A DNA stretch of 6,035 nucleotides from NCBI GenBank assembly GCA_023511325.1, contig JAIMBU010000202.1, positions 1 to 6,035 on the forward strand, written 5' to 3'. The notes below the pieces were generated by a model. The model searched no databases and was not told the DNA's origin. It saw nothing but the letters and a program-made list of their open reading frames with translations. The stretch is from Gorillibacterium sp. GTDB taxonomy: Bacteria; Bacillota; Bacilli; Paenibacillales; NBRC-103111. Shown in pieces: positions 1-5,962 of the stretch (position 1 is its first letter; the number at the start of each line of letters is the position of its first letter). A program made the translations under genes and the position numbers.

Positions 1-1505
1 GTTTCCATACTGCCCATAAAGTCGAATGCCTGCAATTGGTTCATGACCCCAACGAACATCATAACTAAAAACACGACTTCAAAGGTTTTATTCGTCCGGG
101 TCCATATGCCGAGCGCCAGAGCCAGTGTTGAAATGAACATGGCGCCGACAAGCCAAGCAAACAACCCACTGGTATCACCTGCAAGCAATAGCTTTACTCC
201 AAATCCACTGCCCGTTACAATCGCAAGGATGAAGCCGGCAAACCATGATGCCGGAATTTGCCGCTCCAGCGGATGCATACTGGAGAATACAATGTCTCTC
301 GTATTGTTTCTCAACTCGCGCACACCCATCGACGACCAGATCAGAATCGGCCATACCCAGGTGAGCGGTCCTACCATGCCTCTAACCACTTCCAGCGGAA
401 GTAGCAGATCCCCTGAAATGAAAAGCAGGGAGACCAGATACCACCACCATTTCTGACCCTTCAGCATCAACCAGAGCTCATACCGCAGCAGATTAAGAAA
501 GCTGAATTGAATGGATATAGGGGATAGTCCTGCAGCAGTCAATCCACCAGTTGACTTCCAGCCCTCATCTCTGCTGCTCCCCTTCTTCTTCCGTCTGAAC
601 AAACCGAGCAGGTCAAAGGAATCCTTTGTCATTGCCTTGTCAAATCCTTGGAAGACCACTGCAGCCAAAAGCACGACAACAAGTGCGATCGCAACCCAGA
701 TCAGTCGGCCTGCAACCATTTCCGCTGTCCAATTCACACCGCCCCATACGAAAGTTTCCAATGGCCGCAGGAGTTCAATGATCCCATCCGCTTTTTCGAT
801 TGGACCGGTAACATTTTTCTGTTCCCGGAATGTGGCAATCATGCTGTCATAGAAAATTTCTGGTGCCATGAGGCTACTGAGCGAGAAATTACCCAGTTTA
901 ATCGTGGTGTTATAGTTTAGAAATGCCTGGGACCATAGAAAAAAATAAATGATAATACCAATCCCTTTGCTAAGTACCCGGCTGGCTTCAAACAGCACAG
1001 CCAATGCTGCAACCACCGCCATTACGGGAAGCGCAACAAGAACAAATGGCAGCAACAGATCAAGAAGCCGGATTGTTGTATCCTCATTGCGAATTAACTG
1101 CATAGCAGCGGATGCAACAAAAACAATGAACACAATAATGGTAAGCACGACAAGATTACTTAGAAATTTGCCAAACAAGTAACCCAGCTTATTGATCGGG
1201 GTAGTGGCAATGATTTGTCCCACGCGGGTCATTCGATCCCGGTCAATTGCATTTTTTACGAGAGCAAAACCGATCAGACTAAGAATGGTGACCGTTGACA
1301 TGACAACAGTTGCACCAATCCAAGCGGAGTTATATATTCCCCTGTGTTCGTTAATCATGACAACCCCATACCTCGCATCAATAAAAGGAACGAAGAAATA
1401 AGCGGCCAAGATGGTCATTACAACAGTCACAAGAAAACCATAGCTGCGCGTCCGCTCATAGAAGTCTGCACGCACAATATGATACACGACGTGGAGGTTA
1501 TTCAT
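1..1505 (-). CDS. Large ABC-2 type transporter permease, 3' end cut by window edge
   Basis: This reading frame stays open for about 501 codons from an ATG at 1505 to the left edge, so the C-terminus is missing. The start has a good site (GGGGAGGG, 7 nt upstream) and overlaps the preceding ATPase gene by 8 nt (ATGAATAA), which implies translational coupling. The product is very hydrophobic: I see about 11 likely membrane helices, near residues 22-42, 62-82, 112-138, 148-172, 180-195, 266-286, 352-372, 378-392, 418-440, 446-466 and 472-486. A charged linker (about 290-330, with RRKKGSSRDE) splits it into two halves, and each half opens with a short amphipathic stretch before its first helix. 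A segment reading DRDRMTRVGQIIATTP, between helices 2 and 3, resembles the cytosolic loop of large Firmicute ABC-2 permeases. It should be the membrane partner of the adjacent ATPase at 1498-2385. The substrate is unknown; export is inferred from the ABC-2 family. Confidence 0.88.
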   Translation of the reverse strand, partial: MNNLHVVYHIVRADFYERTRSYGFLVTVVMTILAAYFFVPFIDARYGVVMINEHRGIYNSAWIGATVVMSTVTILSLIGFALVKNAIDRDRMTRVGQIIATTPINKLGYLFGKFLSNLVVLTIIVFIVFVASAAMQLIRNEDTTIRLLDLLLPFVLVALPVMAVVAALAVLFEASRVLSKGIGIIIYFFLWSQAFLNYNTTIKLGNFSLSSLMAPEIFYDSMIATFREQKNVTGPIEKADGIIELLRPLETFVWGGVNWTAEMVAGRLIWVAIALVVVLLAAVVFQGFDKAMTKDSFDLLGLFRRKKKGSSRDEGWKSTGGLTAAGLSPISIQFSFLNLLRYELWLMLKGQKWWWYLVSLLFISGDLLLPLEVVRGMVGPLTWVWPILIWSSMGVRELRNNTRDIVFSSMHPLERQIPASWFAGFILAIVTGSGFGVKLLLAGDTSGLFAWLVGAMFISTLALALGIWTRTNKTFEVVFLVMMFVGVMNQLQAFDFMGSME

Positions 1506-2385
1506 TGTGGTTCCCTCCCCGGTTGTTGGAGATGCAATACAGATAAGCATCTTCCATAACCGGTGTAATCAGCCTCGCATCAGGCGATGGCTTTATATCC
1601 GATACAATTCTGACCTGCATACCTTTGTCACTTCTGATCGTACCGCTGATAATCCATTGCTGCCGCAGTGACTGGACATCATGGTCAGATGCGATCACCT
1701 CCCATACCTTGTCTTCGACTGTCTGCAGCAGGGCATCCGGGTTTGAATAATGCATCAGACTGCCTTTTGATATAATCGCGATTTTACCTGCTGTCGCTTC
1801 TACGTCGGAGACGATATGGGTAGAGAAAATAACGATTCTATCACCCGAAAGGTCTGATAGCAGATTCCGGAAACGGACGCGTTCAATCGGGTCCAGGCCA
1901 ACGGTCGGTTCGTCAACAATCAGAATTTGCGGATCATTCAGTAATGCTTGAGCAATACCGACTCTCTGCCGCATCCCGCCGGAGAAGCCGCCGATTGGAC
2001 GCTTTCGGGCATGCGTCAGGTTGACAAGCTGCAGCAGCTCGTCGATCCGCTTTGCAGCAGTGCTCTTGCTGATTCCTTTTATAGCCGCAATATACTCCAA
2101 GAACTCCACTACGTTCAGGTTTGGGTAAACGCCAAAATCCTGAGGCAAATAGCCGAGCACTCTTCTGATTTCATTAGGCTTTTTTGAAATATCCGTCCCG
2201 TTCCAAAGAATAGTTCCCTCTGTTGCATCGGTAATAGTGGAAATGATCCGCATAAGCGTGGATTTCCCTGCTCCATTCTCACCAAGCAAACCAAGTACAC
2301 CGGGCTCCAAGGTCAGGCTGAAGTCCTTAAGTGCCCAGAAACTACCTCTATATTTTTTGCTTACCTGATTAATTGTCAACTGCAT
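1498..2385 (-). CDS. ABC transporter ATP-binding protein (ABC-2 exporter type), second of the operon
   Basis: This 295-residue nucleotide-binding subunit should power the large permease encoded directly downstream. Every ABC ATPase motif is canonical: Walker A GENGAGKST at residues 35-43, Q-loop Q82, signature FSGGMRQR at 134-141, Walker B ILIVDEP at 154-160, D-loop GLD, and H-loop H190. About 90 residues after the H-loop form a C-terminal extension typical of exporter ATPases of the multidrug/bacteriocin-resistance type (COG1131-like). I chose the ATG at 2385 because the ATPase fold begins there (MQLTINQVSKKY) and GGAGAGGGG lies 12 nt upstream. An in-frame ATG at 2433 has no good ribosome binding site, and the frame further upstream overlaps the permease gene. 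The gene follows the small permease after 58 nt, the only real gap in the operon, and overlaps the next gene by 8 nt. The substrate cannot be read from the sequence. Confidence 0.93.
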   Translation of the reverse strand: MQLTINQVSKKYRGSFWALKDFSLTLEPGVLGLLGENGAGKSTLMRIISTITDATEGTILWNGTDISKKPNEIRRVLGYLPQDFGVYPNLNVVEFLEYIAAIKGISKSTAAKRIDELLQLVNLTHARKRPIGGFSGGMRQRVGIAQALLNDPQILIVDEPTVGLDPIERVRFRNLLSDLSGDRIVIFSTHIVSDVEATAGKIAIISKGSLMHYSNPDALLQTVEDKVWEVIASDHDVQSLRQQWIISGTIRSDKGMQVRIVSDIKPSPDARLITPVMEDAYLYCISNNRGGNHNE

Positions 2386-2443
2386 GATTTCATCATTCCC
2401 CTCTCCAAATGGCGGCTGATGAACCGCTGACATTCTTATGAAG

Positions 2444-3199
2444 TTAACTAATCTGAACCTTCCATTTGAGCAGGATGTTATTTGCAGCAAGCAACGCCAA
2501 CGCCAGCAACAGCAGAAAGGCCAGTCCGCCAAATGAATAGGTGGTATACTCCACCGTCAGGCTAGCGTTAGCTTGGCTAACGCCAAAAGGCAGGCGGAAA
2601 GGCTGCCATGCAAACCACCCGTCCTGCATCGAACCGATGCTGACCGCCAGTATTACGCACAATCCGATAAATGCAGGAAACCAGCCATAACGAAGCGTCT
2701 TGCCGGCCAGATAAAGGAAGCCTAGCCCAAGACTCAACATGGCTGCGTAAAGAAGCAGGATGGCGTCCATCCGGTATGTTTGGGACAGTAGCAGCAGCAT
2801 GGCCTGTGAAATATCTTTAAGAACACCAATAACATTAACCTCATAAGTGTAGATACTGAACATAGCAAGTGAAGACAGGACCATGACAAGAACGGTTTGT
2901 ACCAGCGCTACAGCTAGCTTTGAGAGAATCACGGGGTAGCCGGAGTAAAGGGAATTGACCCAGAAGTAAACCGAATTTGTTTTCCACTCCGCCTGCAAGG
3001 AATGAATAAACAACACCGGCAGCAAGAAGGCGCTCAAATAGGTGACGAACATGGCAAGCACGGTTGCCAGTCCCGCCTCGGCACCATACGTCAACAAAAA
3101 GCAGCCCAATTGCAGGAACAACATTATCAAGAGCGCCAGCGCAAAAGGATAACGGGATAAATAGACATCTTTATGCAATAAAGATCTGTAAACGCTCAT
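2444..3199 (-). CDS. ABC-2 type transporter permease, six membrane helices
   Basis: This 251-residue integral membrane protein has six likely helices, near residues 18-38, 43-66, 92-117, 146-167, 173-190 and 223-240. The first cytosolic loop contains EWKTNSVYFWVNSLYSGYPV followed by a lysine. A Glu-Trp start, a Ser-Leu-rich centre and a Lys before the next helix is a pattern I associate with ABC-2 permeases of GntR-linked operons; this is family recall, not a search. The ATG sits in an ATGA overlap with the stop of the upstream ATPase, with AGGGAGG about 7 nt before it, so the two are almost certainly translated together and form one transporter, probably a homodimer of this subunit plus two ATPases. 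Size and position are reminiscent of YhcE beside YhcG in B. subtilis, but I cannot confirm orthology. The substrate is unknown. Confidence 0.88.
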   Translation of the reverse strand: MSVYRSLLHKDVYLSRYPFALALLIMLFLQLGCFLLTYGAEAGLATVLAMFVTYLSAFLLPVLFIHSLQAEWKTNSVYFWVNSLYSGYPVILSKLAVALVQTVLVMVLSSLAMFSIYTYEVNVIGVLKDISQAMLLLLSQTYRMDAILLLYAAMLSLGLGFLYLAGKTLRYGWFPAFIGLCVILAVSIGSMQDGWFAWQPFRLPFGVSQANASLTVEYTTYSFGGLAFLLLLALALLAANNILLKWKVQIS

Positions 3200-3879
3200 G
3201 CTAGCACCTCCCTCATAACATCCAATACACTCATGCCTCTCAATTCCCGGAGATCCTCAACATCTTCCGAAAGCAGCATCCTTCCCTCCTGCATAAACAA
3301 TAGATGATCCAAATACAACTCTACTTCGGCCACTTCGTGTGTTGAAACGATTATCGACTGGTTCTCAAGCTCTGTATGTTCCACCATCATTTCAAGCAGC
3401 TGCTCCCTTGTGATCGGGTCAAGTCCTGACAGTGGCTCATCCATAATAAGCAGCGGCGCAGAGCGGCTCAATGTCAAAATGACCTGCAACCGCGCACGGT
3501 TTCCCTTGGACAGCTGCTTGATCCGAACATTCGGTTCCAAATTGAATTTCCGGGTGAGCTGCTCGGCCTTTTCCTGTTGAAAATCAGGATACAGCTGTGC
3601 TGCCAGCTGCAACGTCTGCTGCACGGTGAGGGACAGATATAACCACTCCCGTTCAGGCGAGAAGGCTATCTGCTCTCTGGTGTGTCGGTTCACCGCTTCT
3701 CCATTCACACAGATTTTTCCGTTCCTTGGCCGGATCAGGCCAGCGATCAGATGCAAAAGGGTTGATTTACCGCTCCCATTCGCTCCGATTAAGCCAATAA
3801 TACCGGCATGCGGTACAATGAAGCTCAAATCGTGGAGCACCCTTTTATATTGGACCTGTTCAAATGTGACTAAGCTCAA
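3196..3879 (-). CDS. Short ABC transporter ATP-binding protein with non-canonical Q-loop and signature, TTG start
   Basis: This 227-residue ATPase should energise the six-helix permease that overlaps its stop codon by 4 nt. Walker A is GANGSGKST (residues 32-40), Walker B LLIMDEP (143-149), D-loop SGLD, and H-loop H181. The signature reads LSKGNRARL (123-131) instead of LSGGQ. Where a Q-loop glutamine is expected (compare PQD in the second ATPase of this operon) it has S-P-E, with Glu76. LSKG signatures are common in ABC-2 exporters; the Glu is less usual. Both catalytic-site essentials (Lys38, Glu148) are present, so the enzyme is probably active. The start is TTG at 3879, 2 nt after the regulator's stop. 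The site AAAGGAGG (3890-3897), embedded in the end of the regulator gene, lies 10 nt upstream, and there is no in-frame ATG nearby. The short length leaves almost no C-terminal extension. It resembles the first ATPase of GntR-led ABC operons such as YhcG. Confidence 0.92.
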   Translation of the reverse strand: MSLVTFEQVQYKRVLHDLSFIVPHAGIIGLIGANGSGKSTLLHLIAGLIRPRNGKICVNGEAVNRHTREQIAFSPEREWLYLSLTVQQTLQLAAQLYPDFQQEKAEQLTRKFNLEPNVRIKQLSKGNRARLQVILTLSRSAPLLIMDEPLSGLDPITREQLLEMMVEHTELENQSIIVSTHEVAEVELYLDHLLFMQEGRMLLSEDVEDLRELRGMSVLDVMREVLA

Positions 3880-3881
3880 AA

Positions 3882-4256
3882 CTAGGCATCCTCCTTTGGC
3901 TGCATACTGCTTAAAATCATGTTAGAGATATCCTGCGGGGTATAGCCCAGTTGATTCAACTTATCGATTAAGATGGAAATTTGGTTTTCGGCCAACTCCT
4001 TCCTGAGATACTCCAACATCTCGATATTCAATGTGACGAACGTTCCTTGACCTCTTCTCGTTTCCACTATCCCTCGCCTTTCCATCTCCATATAAGAACG
4101 TAGGATAGTATTCGGGTTGACTCCTACCTCTAGAGCGGCTTCCCTGACTGAAGGTAGCTTGTCACCTGGTTTGAGTTCTCCTCTGCATATACGCTCGATA
4201 AAAACATCCATGATCTGAGTGTATATCGGTTGTGAGGGAAGAAATGAATGCGTCAT
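3882..4256 (-). CDS. GntR-family transcriptional regulator, YtrA type
   Basis: This 124-residue protein has an N-terminal winged helix-turn-helix of the GntR family at about residues 10-74. Diagnostic stretches are PIYTQIMD, GELKPGDKLPSVREAA, GVNPNTILRSYMEMERRG and the wing RRGQGTFV. The C-terminal part (about 75-124) is only a short helical dimerisation segment (EMLEYLRKELAENQ, then IDKLNQLGY), too small for a ligand-binding FadR or HutC domain; this defines the YtrA subfamily. Members usually repress their own ABC-transporter operon and are released by cell-envelope-active compounds or an unknown signal. The ATG at 4256 is chosen because AAAGGAG lies 7 nt upstream and the DNA-binding domain begins just after it; the frame continues upstream as non-homologous sequence across the promoter. 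It is first in the operon, and its last codons carry the ribosome binding site of the next gene. A repressor role is inferred from the family. Confidence 0.95.
   Translation of the reverse strand: MTHSFLPSQPIYTQIMDVFIERICRGELKPGDKLPSVREAALEVGVNPNTILRSYMEMERRGIVETRRGQGTFVTLNIEMLEYLRKELAENQISILIDKLNQLGYTPQDISNMILSSMQPKEDA
3890..3897 (-). promoter_or_regulatory. Ribosome binding site that fixes the TTG start of the first ATPase
   Basis: AAAGGAGG on the minus strand is a near-perfect Shine-Dalgarno sequence 10 nt before the TTG at 3879. It lies inside the last codons of the GntR gene, whose TAG stop sits between the site and the start. This supports TTG as the true start and suggests that translation of the regulator and the ATPase is coupled. 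Confidence 0.8.
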
Positions 4257-4274
4257 GGATATCTCCTTTCGTAT

Positions 4275-4306
4275 ATTGTATAGTCGAATTATTGTCTTAG
4301 TGACAT
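4275..4306 (-). promoter_or_regulatory. Candidate sigma-A promoter of the GntR/ABC operon
   Basis: Reading the minus strand, ATGTCA (4301-4306) is a 4/6 match to a -35 box. After 18 nt comes TATACA (4277-4282), which overlaps TACAAT (4275-4280, 5/6 match to the -10 box but 20 nt away). The start of transcription would fall close to the AAAGGAG site of the GntR gene, giving a short leader. The match is moderate and rests on eye inspection only, but the position is right and no better pair is seen nearby. Confidence 0.45.
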
Positions 4307-4312
4307 AGTACA
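4293..4312. promoter_or_regulatory. Candidate operator for the YtrA-type regulator
   Basis: An imperfect inverted repeat, TGTCTTA - 6 nt - TAGTACA on the plus strand (5 of 7 positions symmetric), covers the candidate -35 box of the operon. A further TGTAC lies 8 nt away on the minus strand (4316-4320), forming a direct repeat with one half-site. YtrA-type regulators typically bind such half-spaced palindromes over their own promoter, so autorepression is likely. Assignment is by position and symmetry only. Confidence 0.45.
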
Positions 4313-4440
4313 CCGGTACAAAATAAAAAACAAGTAGGCATATAAAGTCTCCGTAATGTCGTCTACGAAGAAAGCAGAAAGCGCGGGGAGGCACGCTGCG
4401 ACCATAGCCGACATGTTATGTGCATTGACATCAAAAGTCA
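4313..4440. other. Intergenic DNA with no recognised gene
   Basis: This is the middle of the 301-nt divergent spacer. It is AT-rich at 4321-4345 and notably GC-rich at 4381-4410. A perfect TTGACA occurs at 4425-4430, but nothing like a -10 box lies 16-19 nt downstream. A 40-codon plus-strand frame (4356-4478) crosses it; it has no ribosome binding site and ends inside the hairpin, so it is not called as a gene. Confidence 0.5.
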
Positions 4441-4488
4441 TAAAAGGACCTCAAATTCCACTTAGCAGTGAAATTTGAGGTCCTTTTA
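4441..4488. terminator. Strong intrinsic terminator-like hairpin, probably bidirectional
   Basis: The left arm starting AAAAGGACCTCAAATT pairs with AATTTGAGGTCCTTTT over 16-17 perfect base pairs. Then come one mismatch (C4458/A4471), three more pairs and a six-base loop (TTAGCA). The A-tract and T-tract flank a GGACC/GGTCC core, and TTTTATTT follows on the plus strand, so it has the form of a Rho-independent terminator readable in both directions. It lies between two divergent genes, where neither neighbour needs a terminator. It may insulate the two promoters, or it may be left over from a lost gene. Confidence 0.75.
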
Positions 4489-4501
4489 TTTCTAAATGCC
4501 A

Positions 4502-4532
4502 GTGACAAGCACCAACCCCGTGTTCTTATCAT
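4502..4532 (+). promoter_or_regulatory. Candidate sigma-A promoter of the lipase gene
   Basis: GTGACA (4502-4507, 5/6 match to the -35 box) is followed after 19 nt by TATCAT (4527-4532, 5/6 match to the -10 box). Transcription would begin near 4539, just before the AAGAGGGAAAGGTGGG ribosome-binding region and downstream of the hairpin, so the hairpin would not be in the lipase transcript. The spacer is 2 nt longer than ideal. Confidence 0.45.
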
Positions 4533-4557
4533 AAACAGGGTAAGAGGGAAAGGTGGG

Positions 4558-5370
4558 ATGCAGGTGAGCACCAATAATGATTTTGAAGAGCGGGCTATTT
4601 TCCTGGCTGCAATCTGCGGACAGACCTATGCCCAATTTACAAATACGGACGGTTCGTTCGTCGTTCCATTGAATTATTCGATCTGTCAGACGATTCAAGC
4701 GAAATCCATTAGCAATGTGTGGGAACGCTTCGGGTTCATTATAGAATCTCCGCAAGAGATTATTATTGCCTTTCGAGGAACCAGTTCAACGACCGATTGG
4801 ATCTCTGACATCATCGCCTCACAAAAGAGGTTCAAATATATAAAGGAAGGCTGTCTTACACATCGCGGCTTCACAGACATCTATGCTTCAGCCCGCAGTG
4901 GGATTATCTCCGCACTAACTAGTTTGTCACCCGACAAGGCATTATACATTACAGGTCACAGCCTCGGTGCAGCACTAGCGACATTATGTGCAATTGATAT
5001 TGCTGCCAACACTACTTTTAGCTCCCCCAACCTGTTTACATTTGGTTCTCCCCGTGTAGGCGATCCAGCTTTTAAAAAGGTTTTCACAAAGTATGTCCAG
5101 AACAGCTACCGCATTGCTAATCCCTTTGACATCGTAACCCATGCTCCGCCATCCATTTACAAGCTACCCAAGCGGGAAAAAAAGTACTATTACAGTCATG
5201 TCCAGGCCCTCTCATCGCTGTCTTTCCAGAATGGATCATTTAGCCTCAATCACATTATCGGAAGCTATTTCGCAGAGCTCTCTCATCTTGAGCCGAGATT
5301 CACCCAAAGGTTACGTTCAACCAACCCTGGTTTCTGTCCAGTCATTGAAGTGAAATTTCAAAAATTTTGA
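4558..5370 (+). CDS. Class 3 lipase (alpha/beta-hydrolase), probably cytoplasmic
   Basis: The predicted 270-residue protein belongs to the fungal-type class 3 triacylglycerol lipases (Pfam Lipase_3), which hydrolyse ester bonds of acylglycerols or related esters. Visible marks are the oxyanion segment AFRGTSSTTDW (residues 71-81), the nucleophile elbow GHSLG (133-137, Ser135), FGSPRVGDPAF (162-172), the catalytic Asp191 in NPFDIVTHAPP, and the probable catalytic His232 in LNHIIGSYF. The triad order Ser-Asp-His matches Rhizomucor-type lipases. There is no signal peptide or lipobox, so it is probably intracellular. The start is uncertain: ATG 4558 has GAGGG 9 nt upstream, while GTG 4564 has AAAGGTGG at a better distance. 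A GTG at 4468 lies inside the hairpin and is unlikely. It stands alone, divergent from the ABC operon and convergent with the next gene. The physiological substrate is unknown. Confidence 0.93.
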   Translation: MQVSTNNDFEERAIFLAAICGQTYAQFTNTDGSFVVPLNYSICQTIQAKSISNVWERFGFIIESPQEIIIAFRGTSSTTDWISDIIASQKRFKYIKEGCLTHRGFTDIYASARSGIISALTSLSPDKALYITGHSLGAALATLCAIDIAANTTFSSPNLFTFGSPRVGDPAFKKVFTKYVQNSYRIANPFDIVTHAPPSIYKLPKREKKYYYSHVQALSSLSFQNGSFSLNHIIGSYFAELSHLEPRFTQRLRSTNPGFCPVIEVKFQKF

Positions 5371-5463
5371 ACGACTTTCATAGAATAGGATTTGAAAACT
5401 AGGATGAGCAGAAAATAACCTGAAGGACAAGCCCCCCCTCTTCTATATTCTTCTCCCGTCTGA

Positions 5464-5913
5464 TTAAACTCCAAACTGTTTTAAATGATGATCTAGGTGC
5501 TTGTAAATTCCTTTTCCCCATTGCTCAGCAGTGAGCTTTCCGAAAAATGGATGTGGTAAGTTAGTACAGTGCTCCTGCCCATTTTCCTGAAATGCTATCG
5601 TTTTTCGCCTCAGTATTTCTCTTTCTTGTTCGAATTCTCTTTCATCCGCGACCAAAATAGTTGGAATCGTGGACATATCACGGGGCAACGGCTTGTCATT
5701 ATAAAAAACAGGCTTAACAAGCGGTCCTATTACAATCCCTAACCAGCTTCTCCGAAGTAAAGAATTTCCCGTGGCAATATCCTGGAACCCTGAGCAGTGG
5801 GCCAGCATTTGGGCAACATTCATTTGTCCCCATTGCCGCTGCGAATTAGAGCTTAAATTATCGATTCGGGTTAAAATTTCCTCTGTGTGCCTCAGTTCAA
5901 ATATATTCTTCAT
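5464..5913 (-). CDS. DUF1569 / DinB-fold protein
   Basis: This 149-residue soluble protein matches my recollection of the DUF1569 family, part of the DinB-like four-helix-bundle superfamily. Key stretches are WGQMNVAQMLAH (residues 28-39) and the C-terminal HPFFGKLTAEQWG then KHLDHHLKQFG (121-148). His39 plus the pair His139 and His143 (spacing HxxxH) occupy the positions used by DinB-like proteins to bind a divalent metal, so a metal site is likely. Biochemical roles in this superfamily are mostly unknown, although some members are thiol-dependent transferases; no substrate is claimed here. The ATG at 5913 is preceded by AAGGGGAG at 7 nt and starts the recognisable domain. In-frame ATGs upstream (5946, 6000) are less well placed. 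The gene converges with the lipase across a 93-nt gap that shows no convincing terminator, only a run of seven C. Confidence 0.88.
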   Translation of the reverse strand: MKNIFELRHTEEILTRIDNLSSNSQRQWGQMNVAQMLAHCSGFQDIATGNSLLRRSWLGIVIGPLVKPVFYNDKPLPRDMSTIPTILVADEREFEQEREILRRKTIAFQENGQEHCTNLPHPFFGKLTAEQWGKGIYKHLDHHLKQFGV

Positions 5914-5962
5914 TTTGGAGCTCCCCTTAGTTTGAATCTTATTCATTCCCCACCCCGAACGC

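Noticed and set aside
43..1401. Several plus-strand open frames of 69-137 codons opposite the large permease
   Set aside because: They are antisense to a 501-codon open frame with a clear membrane-protein profile and a good start; their products are low-complexity Ser/Thr/Arg/Pro-rich and lack ribosome binding sites.
2368..2396. Tiny minus-strand frame (ATGATGAAATCATGCAGTTGA) overlapping the second ATPase's start
   Set aside because: Six codons, with a start almost touching the ribosome binding site; likely chance.
2386..2532. A longer N-terminus for the second ATPase starting at 2532 or 2433
   Set aside because: The extra residues are unlike any ABC ATPase, overlap the permease gene from 2532, and neither start has a good ribosome binding site, whereas 2385 does.
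4257..4394. A longer regulator starting at 4394
   Set aside because: It would run through the promoter and operator, its extra segment has no GntR features, and the AAAGGAG site points to the ATG at 4256.
4425..4430. Perfect TTGACA as the -35 box of the lipase promoter
   Set aside because: No -10-like sequence lies 16-19 nt downstream, and transcripts from it would meet the terminator hairpin; the GTGACA/TATCAT pair downstream fits better.
4492..4880. Minus-strand frames opposite the lipase
   Set aside because: Antisense to a gene with a complete catalytic triad; no family features and no ribosome binding sites.
5371..5463. Terminator between the convergent lipase and DUF1569 genes
   Set aside because: Only distant, weak repeats (ATAGAA/TTCTAT) and a C7 run are visible; no compact stem followed by a T-tract.
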